DNA of 64,000 nucleotides. It comes from Cryphonectria parasitica EP155 (taxonomy: Eukaryota; Ascomycota; Sordariomycetes; Diaporthales; Cryphonectriaceae). Where the stretch lies: the NCBI RefSeq assembly GCF_011745365.1, contig NW_024468910.1, positions 248,001 through 312,000 of the forward strand, read 5' to 3'. The translations under genes and the position numbers were made by a program. Positions 23,241 through 33,164 of the stretch are shown here, piece after piece (position 1 is the first letter of the stretch; each line of letters begins with the position of its first letter). The notes below the pieces were generated by a model. The model ran no database searches. It saw nothing but the letters and a program-made list of their open reading frames with translations, and was not told the DNA's origin.

Positions 23241-23866
23241 TAAGACGATCGCTCCGCCCCGAACCGAGACCCAGAAGCCTCGAGAATCTTACTCTCCAGA
23301 AAGCCCGACTAATCTACCACAGAATTCCCCAGATTTACAGAATTCCAATCAAAACCCTCAAAAGAAGAATCTCCAGCTACAACAGCAGATTCCTCAGCTA
23401 TCACAGCTTGCACTTCAGCAGCAACACGGATCCTCTCAGCCTCAGCTTCCTCAGCCTCCTCTTTCTCAAGCTCTTCGAGGTTCTTGAGATCTCAACGAAT
23501 AGCTCGAGACATCCTCTTACGCCACATCTTCTTTTGTTAACGCAGTTGAAGCAACTTCAACTCCAACTCTTCTATCTCATCCTCCAGCTTTCGATGCTGA
23601 GTAGAGATAAGGAGGAGTTCGGCAGCATTCGTCAGCTCCAGAACGTCGCACTTGGCGCGATTCTGGGAAACGCACTCCGAGCAACGGGATGAATTGTGAG
23701 GAGAAATGATGCACGATTGCAGTTCTCGACTGTTGCAATAAGAACAGGGATGCATATTGAAACTGTTTGAAAGAATGGACTGAAGAAGGAGATCTTTCTG
23801 CTTCCTTTTGTCAGAGCGAGGATTCGAGGATTTCGGTTTCGCAACTTTGTTGATTCTGTTCGGCAT
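23241..23866 (-). pseudogene. Antisense ORF of A1: zinc-cluster-like + coiled coil
   Basis: Starts at the ATG at 23864-23866, 91 bp from the 3' LTR, and runs back toward pol. CSYCNSRELQSC, then CSEC and KCDV, give C-x2-C-x7-C-x9-C-x2-C-x7-C. A coiled coil follows (EDEIEELELKLLQLR). After one TAG the frame goes on with an Arg/Glu helix and GFDWNSVNLGNSVVD. An N-terminal basic stretch (KPKSSNPRSDKRKQK) could be a nuclear signal. The collinear A2 ORF shows this is a fixed part of the element and not chance. Confidence 0.85.
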
Positions 23867-23919
23867 CTCGATTAGGAAGGCAAGATCATGAACACGGAGA
23901 CTTGCCAGGATACTTACAA

Positions 23920-23957
23920 AAGATCGTTGAGGATAACGATTGATAGGAGGGAGATGA
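23920..23957 (+). promoter_or_regulatory. Polypurine tract with upstream hairpin (A1)
   Basis: GATCGTTGAGGATAACGATT can fold as a stem, followed by GATAGGAGGGAGATGA immediately before the LTR at 23958. Same arrangement as in A2, B and C. Confidence 0.75.
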
Positions 23958-24409
23958 TGTTATAATCTATCCAACATGCAGGTTACAGAACAGGTCACAA
24001 GTAACAGGGATCAGGTGTTAAGAACTCAACATCCTGACAAAGCATTGATTACATAACCCAGGGTTAGGGTTGTAAAGGAGGAAGGATCGTTGGGCTCGCT
24101 AGCGATCCCAACGAGCTTCATACCTTGGATTGCTAGACTCGCCAGCAATCCCGATGAGCTATACTGAAGAGCTGGATATATAAGAACACAGCTATTACCA
24201 TTAGACGGATTCAGTATATAGCTCTTCAGTTGTCAATCTAAGTATTCAGTCTTCTATACTGAGTAGCCCCAAAAGCAGTGAATACTTGCATCGCTTATTG
24301 AGACTTGTACGGTTCCGTATTCAAGGACTTGACACTTTGACACCGCTCTTGTTAGCATAAACCCCTTCGTGTACTTAGGAATCTTCGGATTGCTGCAGTG
24401 CTCATTACA
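23958..24409 (+). repeat. 3' LTR of A1 (452 bp)
   Basis: Starts TGTTATAATC, ends CTCATTACA, and pairs with 9547-9998. TSD CTTGC follows. Confidence 0.94.
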
Positions 24410-24414
24410 CTTGC

Positions 24415-25300
24415 CTATAGCTCAGCTTGGATAGAGCCACTGCTTGAAGATATAGTAGAAAGGAATAGCATTGCTAGCAGCGCTGCTACAGCTAATAAGA
24501 GTTATCGATTCTCTGTTATTGAAGTTGTATATCTTCTTTCTAGCCTTCCGCTCTGTAGCTATGATGATGCATCAAATATAGCCAGATAGAATGCTGATAC
24601 GATTGCTACATTTATCAGCATTCCAAATGCCTAAGGGTCTCAGGCTGTATGAAGCAATAGTAGCTTTATATCTCTTGAAAAAGCTCTTCAGATTGTTCAT
24701 TGCAACCTCAAAACCTTGTCAGGATGCTTCCACAGGCTTGATATATACATTGTCAAGCTCTGAATGCCTCATCAGCTATTGCTATATGAAATGAGAGCTG
24801 ACTAGTCTTACTTAATGCATTGCATGCATATTGTTGGCAGCATTAACAAGCATATCCTTGAGAGAAGGAAAGCAACTGATATTAAGCCTCATTATATATC
24901 TGACGAGGGCTTTATCTTTCCAGGGCTTAAGAGCTAGTGGATAGCCTCGAGGTTTCGTTGAGTAGGCAGGAAGGCCTTTCTGATGCAATGCTGCAACGTG
25001 CTTTCTCAGCTCTGATTCGCTATATAGTATACCCTTAGCAAAAGATCGTAGAGAGGTTCTTGAGAGCTTGAGGGGCTTTGGATCTTCTCGTAGGCCTTGT
25101 AGTGGGCGATTGCGCCCTCGATGCATCTGCCACGCATTGAGGGCGATCTTGAATGTCTCGTAGGCGATATCTTCTTGGGCTTGAATGGCTACGAAACTGC
25201 TGGCAGCTTCTGCGCACGATTGAAAAGAGTCAGATTCGGCTCTGGGGGAGGAAAAGGAAGCTATCGCGATGGTTGTTAAGGAAAAAAGGATGAGGGAGGG
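24415..25300 (-). pseudogene. Pogo transposase, N-terminal part, right of A1
   Basis: The minus-strand frame from about 25280 to 24812 gives a psq/CENP-B-type DNA-binding region: LKLSRTSLRSFAKGILYSES, RKHVAALHQKGLPAYSTKPR, YPLALKPWKDKALVRYIM. The N-terminal 40 residues are partly out of frame and the start is uncertain. Between 24811 and 24415 the reading continues with stops to the A1 insertion site and resumes at 9541. Together with 7468-9546 it makes one ~3-kb transposase gene, now inactive. Confidence 0.8.
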
Positions 25301-25334
25301 TGTGTGTGTGTGTGGTCGGGATCACGGGATCGAA

Positions 25335-25421
25335 ATGCGCACTATTTTTAGCTGCGCACGATTTTGGCACCCACTACCGGAGGAACGGAGGTAGTGGGCC
25401 AGGAGGGCTAGTGCCCACGAG
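25335..25421 (-). repeat. Right TIR of the pogo-type transposon
   Basis: Reverse complement of 7380-7467 with minor differences, ending GTGCCCACGAG followed by TA (25422-25423). The short TG run at 25301-25312 lies just inside. Confidence 0.93.
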
Positions 25422-25423
25422 TA

Positions 25424-25905
25424 GGTAGTTTGCAGCATCCTTATTAATTATCAGGTGCTTCTGATTATCCTTGTCAATCGGGTGGTTTCGATTATCCCTG
25501 TCAAAGATCGGGTAGTTTTCACTATCCTTGTCAATCGGGTGGTTTCGATTATCCCTGTCAAAGATCGGGTAGTTTTCACTATCCTTGTCAATCGGGTGGT
25601 TTCGATTATCCCTGTCAAAGATCGGGTGGTTTTCACTATCCTTGTCAATCGGGTGGTTTCGATTATCCCTGTTAAAGATCGGGTGGTTTTCACTATCCTT
25701 GTCAATCGGGTGGTTCTCATCATCCTTGTCAGCGGGTGGTTTCGATTATCCCTGCTCTAGACTAGGTAGTTTGCAGCATCCTTGTTAATTATCAGGTGCT
25801 TCTGATTATCCTTGTCAGTTGGGTAGGTTTCAATATTCTTGTCTAGCTAGCAGTTTCCATTATTCTTGTCAGTCGAGTTTCAATCTTCTCATCAGAGATC
25901 AGATA
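25424..25905 (+). repeat. Minisatellite, right part
   Basis: Continuation of the 57-bp array: about five compound units (25465-25725) followed by degenerate units to ~25905. A block containing TCTAGACTAGGTAGTTTGC appears intact at 25755-25773; the equivalent block on the left is the one cut by the transposon. In one plus frame the right part reads SGGFDYPCQRSGSFHYPCQ and similar. Confidence 0.9.
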
Positions 25906-26009
25906 GTATTAACATTCTTGGGATCTACTAGATCTGCCTTAGCATTCTGTCATGATAGCTAGTGTAGTGGGTCTCAGAATGAGATGTAGTAGGTCCTGGG
26001 TTAGTGTTA

Positions 26010-26140
26010 CAATAGTGGAAGCTGAGCGACGGCGAGCTCTGGCGCAGGCGGGACCTGGTGGAAGCCGCGCGGCAGGAGAAGGACGGCCTTGAGAAGGTGC
26101 GCGCGAGCATCGGCAGCGCGGCGGGAGGGAAGATCTACGA
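26010..26140 (+). other. Short GC-rich coding-like relic
   Basis: A 120-bp GC-rich patch in AT-rich surroundings. One plus frame reads WKLSDGELWRRRDLVEAARQ and continues with charged, helical sequence; both ends are abrupt. It may be a captured exon fragment. No family recognised. Confidence 0.35.
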
Positions 26141-26510
26141 GTCCGTTTTCAGATCCCCAGATCCTCGCACTAAGAATCTATAGATCTGTCCTCAGATCTT
26201 CAGATCCATATTGAAGAGCTGGATATATAACCGCCTATTCATGACCAAGAGATAGATACTCACGTCGTTCTTCAGTCGTCAATCTAAGTATTAGAGCACC
26301 CATATTCTGATAGCTCCAAAGATAGTAAATACTACAGCGCATCCCTTACAATTCTTTCCTTTAAGATGAAGGCTTATTGTGATGAAGGCTGCAGTATCGA
26401 ATGATCTTGAAGTATCCGTAGGGTTTATGCCAACAAGAGCGGTGCTAGTGTAGGCCATAAATACGGAAACAATTGTATAACTGAGGGTTCTTGCAATGTT
26501 CACTGACAGC
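26141..26510. repeat. Rearranged Gypsy LTR relic
   Basis: The left half (26141-26345) is in plus orientation, with TGAAGAGCTGGATATATAAC and GTCAATCTAAGTATT. The right half (about 26387-26507) holds the LTR 3' end in opposite orientation (GGGTTTATGCCAACAAGAGC). The two halves are an inverted, partly deleted LTR. A stretch of AAGCGG/CTTGC-rich sequence follows to 26640. Confidence 0.7.
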
Positions 26511-26676
26511 GTTTCACGCAAGTCAAGCGGAATCAAGTCGCTTGACAAGCGAAGTTGACGGTTTCGACGTCCTGTTCAAGCTAAATAAGCGGCATATTTA
26601 AGCAAATGTCTTGCAAGCGAACAAGTAAGTTGCCCAAGTTCTATTGTGAATACTTATAGCCTCAGTTTAGCTGTTA

Positions 26677-27170
26677 AGTCGGAGGGGGTAACCTCCGGCC
26701 ACCGTAACTTCCGGCCACCCCGGTCCGCTCCCAGCCACCTTCAACCCCCCTCTTTTTGTATTATCTTTTCTCAATCAATTCTATTCTAATCAACTTCATA
26801 TCTTCATCAAGCCTGTATACAGTTATTATGAAGCCCTATACCGAATTTGAGCTAGCTCAGGTCCTCGAGGCTATCAGAAGGAGTATGTCTCAGCGATAAG
26901 CCTCGAAAAATTGAGGCATACCAAGAGCTACTCTTCAGGATCGCTTAGCAGGAGGAGAATCGCATTCAACAGCATATAAATATAAGCAAAGGCTTCCTAT
27001 CAGCCAGAAAAGGAAGATAGCTGAATGTATCCGCATTCAGAAAGCTCTAGAGCTTCCATCAAGCTACTCAGAGAAGAGGAATGTATATAAAACAATATAT
27101 ATATGGGTGGTTGGTGTGGCGGGCCGGGGTGGCCGGAAGTTACGGTGGCCGGAGGATACCCCCTCCGACT
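26677..27170 (+). mobile_element. MITE derived from a pogo-type transposon; TSD TA
   Basis: 494 bp with ~50-bp TIRs starting AGTCGGAGGGGGTA and containing CTCCGGCCACCGTAACTTCC. TA lies on both sides (26675-26676, 27171-27172). Inside, from the ATG at 26828, a plus frame reads MKPYTEFELAQVLEAIRRSM, then (after two stops) RATLQDRLAGG and QRLPISQKRKIAECI, the psq and CENP-B N-terminus of a pogo transposase. It is an internally deleted, non-autonomous derivative. Its TIRs differ from those at 7380 and 37485. Confidence 0.88.
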
Positions 27171-27203
27171 TAACGCTTGGTTACCTAATCCTGCCGCGGG
27201 CCT

Positions 27204-27825
27204 TTATGGCATATATCCCCGTAGAAAAGGGCCCCTTGATAGTTTGTAGATCTTGTTGAGGCGGCCTAAGCGGAGCTCGCCGTTGATGAGGCGTGAATCG
27301 ACTTTCCGGTCGGTGTCGTCTACTTGGAGGACCTGCTGGACAAGCGTCCTCCAGCCCTGCCAATCAACCTCTTCAGGGAGCAGGTGCTTGCTCTTGGCGA
27401 TGAAGAAGTAGCTCTCGTGGCCAATCAGGGCTGTATACGAATACAGGAGGCCAAGAGCCCACGCCCGGAGTCCGTGTCTGTAGGGAAGAATACCTGGTGG
27501 ACCGCTGGGGTTCGCGTCTTCTGGGCATAGGCAGGGACATTCCTGCGAGGAGGCGAGGTGGTCTGTCCAGAAAGAAGGCTCGAGGAGAAAGCGCGGGATC
27601 GGCTTGAGGAAGATCCGGCCGGCCGTCCAGACCAAGTGCAGATCCATGCGCTCCGCGAGGAAAATGTCTTGGCCAAGGATTAGCTGGTGATGGAGTGAGC
27701 GGGCTGGTATGGGCCAACCTGCTACCCATAGCCAGACCGAAATAGTTCGTGACGAGATAGAGAGTAGTGGTAGCTAAAGAGTAACTAAGCCGGCGGTAAT
27801 CAAAGTAATCCATCCGGTGCTTCAT
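27204..27825 (-). pseudogene. DUF6601-like fungal protein, frameshifted and truncated
   Basis: Minus strand. The first part (from 27825) reads MDYFDYRRLSYSLATTTLYL then TNYFGLAMGSRLAH. A one-base shift near 27690 is needed to continue with LILGQDIFLAERMDLHLVWT, GRIFLKPIPRFLLEPSFWTD, GLLYSYTALIGHESYFFIAK and GELRLGRLNKIY. I recognise this as a fungal membrane-associated family of unknown function (DUF6601, name from memory). The C-terminal membrane part after RGYM is missing, close to the MITE at 27170. Pseudogene. Confidence 0.65.
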
Positions 27826-27901
27826 ATACTAATATATAAAGAGATGACTTCTTAGACGCTATATTTATATGGTAAAAGTAAAGACGCTGAACGTATTATC
27901 T

Positions 27902-28354
27902 ATGCTGCTTATCATAATCGTCGAATTGACTTGCAATTCTCATGCTACTTGCCAGCTTGTTAACGAAGACCTGCTACTTTGAGATATACTTTCCTATACA
28001 CCGCTTCGCGCAGCTCTGGACAGTTCGGCTCACACCCCGCTTAATGAATCAATATTGATAGAATTAACAGACACGCGATTCTCTATCTATAGGGTCAAGG
28101 ACACGGTAACCCAGCTCTGGCGGCTCGTAATGGTAGGCTGGCGAGAATTCTACCAAGCTGCAAGCTCCTATACCTTTATCGTACATTCCGGAGCCGACCG
28201 CCGCTGGTCGACTGCGGAAGCGATCGAGATCCTTAGAACCAACTACATACATATGGCCACAAGACTGCCCAATCAACCACACGAGTATACCGGATATGGA
28301 GGACGGCAAGGCCATATTAGAGCGAGTGTCCGATCAGAACCATATCCTAGATAA
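27902..28354 (+). pseudogene. Hypothetical protein with one in-frame stop
   Basis: From the ATG at 27902 the frame has one TGA near residue 28, then runs open to 28354. It includes SYTPLRAALDSSAHTPLNE, LTDTRFSIYRVKDTVTQLW and WSTAEAIEILRTNYIHMATR. Hydrophobic start. No family recognised. It converges on the HeLo-like gene, whose end lies 77 bp away. Confidence 0.4.
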
Positions 28355-28430
28355 CATGCTTAAACAGCTCGGCTGTCGCGGTCTGCCACCCGTCGGTAGT
28401 CAAGCCTTGGGCGCGTGCCATTGTAATAAC

Positions 28431-29364
28431 TTATGAACGAGGACCTCCGAACGTGCACCCCGAGATAGTCCCACTATTAGCTCCTAGTTGAAAGCCCGAG
28501 TCATTGTTTCCAAACGTCACTTCTGTTGTTTGTTTTCGTTCCTCTTCCGCTATCCTCTTCGCTTCATCTTGCGTCTTTCTTTTTAGGCCCTCTAATAACT
28601 CCAGCAGCATATATAGCATGGCGCGTTCTTCACCTATCGTGCGTCGCATACCAGCCTCGTCTTTGTATGTGTCTTCAGTACCACTGGTATTTCCACGTTC
28701 AATGTCGGTGGGGTTTAGCTGGTTGGACTGTTTATCCAGCATAGAGAGCTGCTGATTGGTGCTGGTGATTGCATTAGCGATATCTTTCTCCTTTGCGGCG
28801 ATAGTGGTCTTTGATTCCCCGGTGAGACGCTGGCCACGAATCGAGCTGTGCCTGGACAAACGATCAGAAGCTGCTAGCATACCACTTTTCCTTGGAATAG
28901 AACAAAAAGAAAGAAGAAGAAGAAGACGCTTACAATATAGCTGTGCTAACGACCAGATTGAGAGTTGTCCGATATTTCTGTAGCTGGTCGGACATGGCTT
29001 TGATCTGGTTCTGTCGGAAAAGGTCTAAGCTGGCTCGATCCCTCCACGAGATGTCACCCTCATTAGAATGACGGGTCCACCGTTGCAAGTCGGTCCTGAA
29101 CTCGGTGCAAGACTTCGTGCAAGAAGTGATGGCATTCTTCGACTGCTCGACCACGGTTGCGCCTAGTGCGGCCCACTGCGGAGGACTAACTGTTTCGAGT
29201 GACGCCAGCGTCGCTTCAACAAAGCGAATATTCTAAGTAAGACTTTCCATAGTGGATGGCGCCTCCGAGATCTTTTGGAGGTCGTCCAGTAGGAGTCTTG
29301 TCGCATGAAGCGCAGGGACAATGATGCCGAACGCCCCTGCTGCAATGCTGAAAGGATCGGCCAT
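28431..29364 (-). pseudogene. HeLo-like cell-death effector with C-terminal amyloid-like motif (nonsense-mutated)
   Basis: Two exons: 29364-28934 and 28851-28431, intron 28933-28852 (GTAAGC...CCAG), giving 283 codons. Residues 1-~210 look like the fungal N-terminal HeLo/SesA-type domain of STAND systems: MADPFSIAAGAFGIIVPALH, VVEQSKNAITSCTKSC, FRTDLQRWTRH, then a coiled coil (residues 130-250). Residues 257-278 hold FGNNDSGFQLGANSGTI...F, a candidate amyloid signalling motif. HeLo-type proteins insert in membranes and kill the cell when templated by an NLR. Codon 44 is TAG (29233-29235), likely from CAG by RIP, so this allele is probably null. It is divergent from its likely NLR partner. Confidence 0.8.
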
Positions 29365-29600
29365 GCTTGGTCTAGATGGTGCCTAGATCGATTTGAGACG
29401 ACGAAGGTAGATGCGGGTTGTGTGATCTTTGGGTATTCTGCCGCTTAATAGGTGCTGTAAGCAACGCCGCCGGAACCCGGCTTATATTACGTGTATGCAT
29501 ACCTTTCGCAGCAAGCCTCGAAGGTAGTTTATCCACTCTGACTGTTAATCCGAACAATCTTACCAATCCCAATATAATCGATCGCGAATTAATTACTACT
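29365..29600. promoter_or_regulatory. Shared promoter interval of the HeLo-like/NLR pair
   Basis: 236 bp between divergent start codons. It holds AT-rich patches (AATATAATCGATCGCGAATT near 29570) and no ORF. A common upstream region would co-express effector and sensor, as in known fungal NLR/HeLo gene pairs. No specific operator identified. Confidence 0.5.
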
Positions 29601-31293
29601 ATGGCCTAGCAAACCACCATAATAAAGTTTGGAGATGGGAACTATGGGTCTCAAGTGGGATTAAACACCGGAACGGTCACGAACGAGTTCCACCTGCCAC
29701 CAGGTAAGATCAAATCCTAAACTACCTCCCGCACAAGCTAACCAACGTTATTAGAACAGCCAGAACCACCGCCGAAACCATCGTGTACGATCCCCTTTTG
29801 TCGCAACCCCGATTTCATCAACCGCTAGACCCTCCTCGACCAGATATACCGCGCCTGCTCGAGACCAGCTTCCCGCGCTGCGCTTGTGGGGCTGGGCGGG
29901 AAAGGCAAGTCGCAACTCGCTATTAAGTACTGCTATCGGTGAAGGCCAAGGAAGGGCTCTCTGGGCATATCTGCCGCCAAGCCCCCACGGATCGATCCTG
30001 ATCACAACGAGGACCAAAAAGGTTGCTAGAAGGCTAACAGGCGACTATAAGAACATCATCAAAGTTCCACCAATGGACAAGGGCCACGCACTTGCATTGC
30101 TCATGAGAAAGACCGGCAGCCAGCCCGATATAGAGAATGGCGCGGCGCTGGTGGAGGCCCTTGAATATATGCCTCTGGCCATCAGTCAGGCTGCGGCATA
30201 TATACAACAGCGGGCACCGCGAACTTCCATCGGGAAGTATTTAGAAGAGTTCCGGAAGAGTGAGCGACAGAAGGTCAGCCTTTTGAACTGGGACGAGGAG
30301 AGCCTACGGCGAGACTGCAACGCATCGAATTCGGTGATTCAAACTTGGCAGATCTCGTTTGATGCTATCCGATCAGAGCAGCCATCAGCAGCTGATCTGC
30401 TCTCGCTGATGAGTTTTTTCGACCGCCAGGGAATCCCAGAATCGCTGGTGCGGCCGCCTGCCAATATTGTGAGTCAGGACAGCAACGCAAACGAGTGCGA
30501 AGGCGATATGAGCCAAGATAGCGAGAGTGAAGACGATGACGACAGCGATGCTTCCAGTGCTAGCGACGCCTCCGAGGACCCAGCTGCGCAGCGCTTTGAA
30601 GATAACCTAGCGATGCTTCGAAACTACTGCCTCATATCCTTAAACAAGACAGGGGACGTCTTTGAGATGCACAACCTTGTGCAACTAGCTACGAGGAAAT
30701 GGCTAAGCGTCTATGAAAGAACAGAGATGTTTAAGGAACAATTCATCAGTCGGATAGCGCACGAATTTCCAACAGGAGATTATAGCAACTGGGCCACCTG
30801 TCAAACGCTATTTGCACATGTGGAAGGGGCAATTCATCACCGTCCGAAAGGTGAAAAGCAGCTAGAGGAGTGGGCGCAGGTCCTGTACAATGGCAGCTGG
30901 TATGCACGGGGGCAAGGTAGATACAGCTTGGCGGAGACAATGGCTAAAAAGTCGCGGGATGCTAGGATAGAGACACTGGGAGATCAGCATGAACTAACTT
31001 GGCATAGTATATCAATGGTTGGCACAATCTTTCGGGATCAAGGGAGATATAAGAAAGCCGAGAAGCTGGATGTGGAAGTGATGGAGATGAGCAAGCAGAA
31101 ACTCGGGCCTGCCCATCTAGACACGCTTACTAGCATGGCTAGCCTAGCTTTCACCTGGCACTCGCAAGAAAGCACTGCTAATGCTATCGACTTGATGAAT
31201 TCGTGCGTCCAACTCCGCCGTCAAGTATTAGGACCGGAGCATCCAGACACCTCTTCGTCCATTAAAACCTTAAACACTTGGCGTGCCGAGTAA
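29601..31293 (+). pseudogene. NLR (NB-ARC/TPR STAND protein) with N-terminal amyloid-like motif, decayed
   Basis: Exon 1 is 29601-29703, intron 29704-29754, then coding. Residues 10-30 read FGDGNYGSQVGLNTGTV..F, matching the HeLo partner's C-terminus; FHLPP and PFCRNPDFINR follow. The P-loop GLGGKGKSQLAIKY lies near 29889-29930. Stops: TAG at codon 3 (29607), TAG at 29826, TGA at 29940. After a frame change the text resumes at SPHGSILITTR (sensor-type NB-ARC motif), so about 100 residues with Walker B are deleted. Then come EYMPLAISQAAAYIQQR, an acidic insert (30510-30600) and about three TPRs (LGPEHPDT). It was presumably a sensor triggering the effector next door. Confidence 0.83.
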
Positions 31294-32327
31294 GTAACCA
31301 TACTCAAGTATTCCCGCCCGTAACGCGTTCCGTCCCGGAGATTCTGCCACAATCCGCCATACAAACCGGTGCGGGTGGCTCATGCTTTAATGCTGAATCG
31401 GTTGACGCTGGGCCGAGCTGCTAATTGGCTTGCATTTTCTCGGGTAAGTCCCTAAGCATTATTTTGCGATGGTCAAAAACAATTCCTAACCTGACTTTAT
31501 ATTTAGTTTTCTTTCCCCAGCCAGAACAGGGGAATGGATTGTTTTCTCTCCAATTTTCGCCACTCAACATTGCGACTTACGAGAAATCACGCCAGGTGAG
31601 GACTCCCATCTCGGCCAGGAGAGCAAGACAGTACTAGGTCAAGGGAACTTCATCCTGCTATGTTTAGAGCCAGAGCGATATTCATCGAAGAGAGTCAGCT
31701 GATGAATGTAGCCGTAAGGGCATCGCTAGATCATAGCGAGCTAGGGTTTTATATACACGCCTCAACGCTCGCCTTCCCATACTTGAGAACGCGTCTTAGC
31801 CTTGTATTAGGATACCGTATTGGTTATCTGTGCGTACAGCTAAGTACGATGCATACACCCTGCACACTTGCTACAGAACCATTGCTCCTTTTGCCGTATT
31901 TGGTAAATACACGAATTGCTTTTGAGAAGCCCTATTCTCTATAGTATAAATTCTAGGGGCATAGTATACGGAATACTCACGTCCTTCCTTCTATTTTCCT
32001 TTCGTTTCGACCTCTCGTTCGGCTTCTAAAATTCGGGCTAATACATTCTCATAAGGCTTTGTTTATTCGCCTAACTTCCCCAGATACTAACGAGTAATGC
32101 TGCCCGCCTTTAGCTTTAGCATGTGCGAGAGCTAATCTCTTGCTACCGTGCACCTTACTTACCTTGTGTTACCTTGGGTAAGAGTTATAAACGTGGCGTT
32201 TAGATATGGCTTTTCCAACGTACTTTTAAATTCGGTTACTTTTACGAGAGGAAATAACAAGAACGCAAGAACAAGCATAATTTAAGAAAAGAACTTTCCA
32301 GCCGCGATTCCCAGTCTCCATCTACCT
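31294..32327. other. No gene recognised
   Basis: Moderate GC falling to AT-rich. Several open frames of 60-95 codons lack recognisable motifs. TPR units of the NLR would be expected here, but none is readable, so the NLR 3' end appears lost. Confidence 0.4.
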
Positions 32328-32921
32328 TTATATGGTGGTCGCTGGCTTTGTCTTGTTAATAACCTTAGCCTTCTGAACGTTCTTTTGTCTTATAAATCCT
32401 GTGCTGCCGTAATTATTATGGAATTCTCTGATCTTCGTGACTGTCTCCGTTATGGGTGCCAGACGGATCTTATTCTTGGCCCGGAGAAAATGATCCCGAG
32501 CAGTCACGCACCAGGTAACTCTACCGGCCATGAGCTACGATATCTCCGCCGGGCTTCTTCGGTCGTGAAGCTGGTCTGGATTCCCATGCGTTTAATATTT
32601 TCTAGCTCGGCGTACCGCGCTGCAGCCGGGACGAACTCGCTCAGAATCCGAGCCCGTGTAATCCGCTGTTGCCCGTGCAAGCTCCGCGAGATCGACATCA
32701 TCAGCGACGGGCTCGTCTTTCAGATGGATGTCGAGAATAGGCTTGCGAGTAGTAGCATCGGGCAGATCAACCAGAATGCGTGTGCTAAGGCGCCGAAGAA
32801 TGCCCTCGTCTATGGCGTAGGGACTATTGGTAGCAGCAATGATCATAGGGTTTTTGGCGCCATTGGTCTTGATCCCATCGATCTCGACCCAAGATCGGAG
32901 GTGATCGCGAATGATCAATGA
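32328..32921 (-). pseudogene. AAA-ATPase C-terminal fragment (spastin/Msp1-like)
   Basis: Minus strand, starting abruptly next to an LTR relic: DGIKTNGAKNPMIIAATNSP (sensor 1), ILRRLSTRILVDLPDATTRK, then DVDLAELARATADYTGSD (sensor 2 region). Frame changes follow near 32680 and 32530, then HFLRAKNKIRLAPITETVTK and IREFHNNYGSTG, the usual C-terminal helix of meiotic-clade AAA ATPases. Walker A and B are absent. Inactive fragment. Confidence 0.7.
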
Positions 32922-33164
32922 ACCAAAGAGCTGGATATAAGGATGGACATTTCCTACAGTCAGGATAAATCTCTTGAGCGCTCTTTAGTTGTCAATCTAA
33001 GTATTGTTTCCACTCCTACGAAGCAATAGCCCCAAAGGCAGTGAACACTTGCATCGATACTTAAGACTGTGTTTCCTATCTTAATCGGATACTTGGCACC
33101 GCTCTAGCTAGCATAAACCCTACGTGTACTTCAGGATCTTCGTGGCACTGCAGTGCTCATTACA
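32922..33164 (+). repeat. Gypsy LTR relic (R/U5 half)
   Basis: Has AAGAGCTGGATATAAGG, GTTGTCAATCTAAGTATT, AGCCCCAAAGGCAGTGAACA and GCATAAACCC, ending GCTCATTACA. These are the shared landmarks of the LTR family. U3 is missing; the left end abuts the AAA fragment. Confidence 0.82.

Larger units (their letters stand above)
9547..24409 (+). mobile_element. Ty3/Gypsy retrotransposon A1, interrupted by A2; TSD CTTGC
   Basis: Two 452-bp LTRs (9547-9998 and 23958-24409), gag, pol and an antisense ORF in plus orientation. CTTGC flanks both ends (9542-9546, 24410-24414), so the element is complete apart from the A2 insertion at 13335-20746; removing A2 gives about 7.45 kb. Its LTR U3 differs from that of E1 and A2, so it belongs to another subfamily. 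All frames contain RIP-type stops, so it is not autonomous. A chromodomain at the integrase end places it among fungal chromoviruses. Confidence 0.95.
7380..25421 (-). mobile_element. Pogo-type DNA transposon with nested Gypsy insertions; TSD TA
   Basis: Terminal inverted repeats at 7380-7467 and 25335-25421 start CTCGTGGGCACTAGCCCTCC and are almost identical. TA lies on both sides (7378-7379, 25422-25423). An empty-site copy is present: at about 25750-25780 the same array sequence (TCTAGACTAGGTAGTTTGC) is uninterrupted. Without A1 and A2 the element is about 3.2 kb and encodes one minus-strand transposase, split by A1. It is therefore older than both Gypsy copies and younger than the array. 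Confidence 0.93.

Noticed and set aside
25424..25770. CRISPR-like direct repeats
   Set aside because: Units are directly adjacent with no unique spacers, in a fungal genome; it is a minisatellite.
29884..31293. Treating this stretch as a complete gene starting at 29884
   Set aside because: The start there is TTG and the P-loop lies in another frame upstream; it is the 3' part of a broken NLR.
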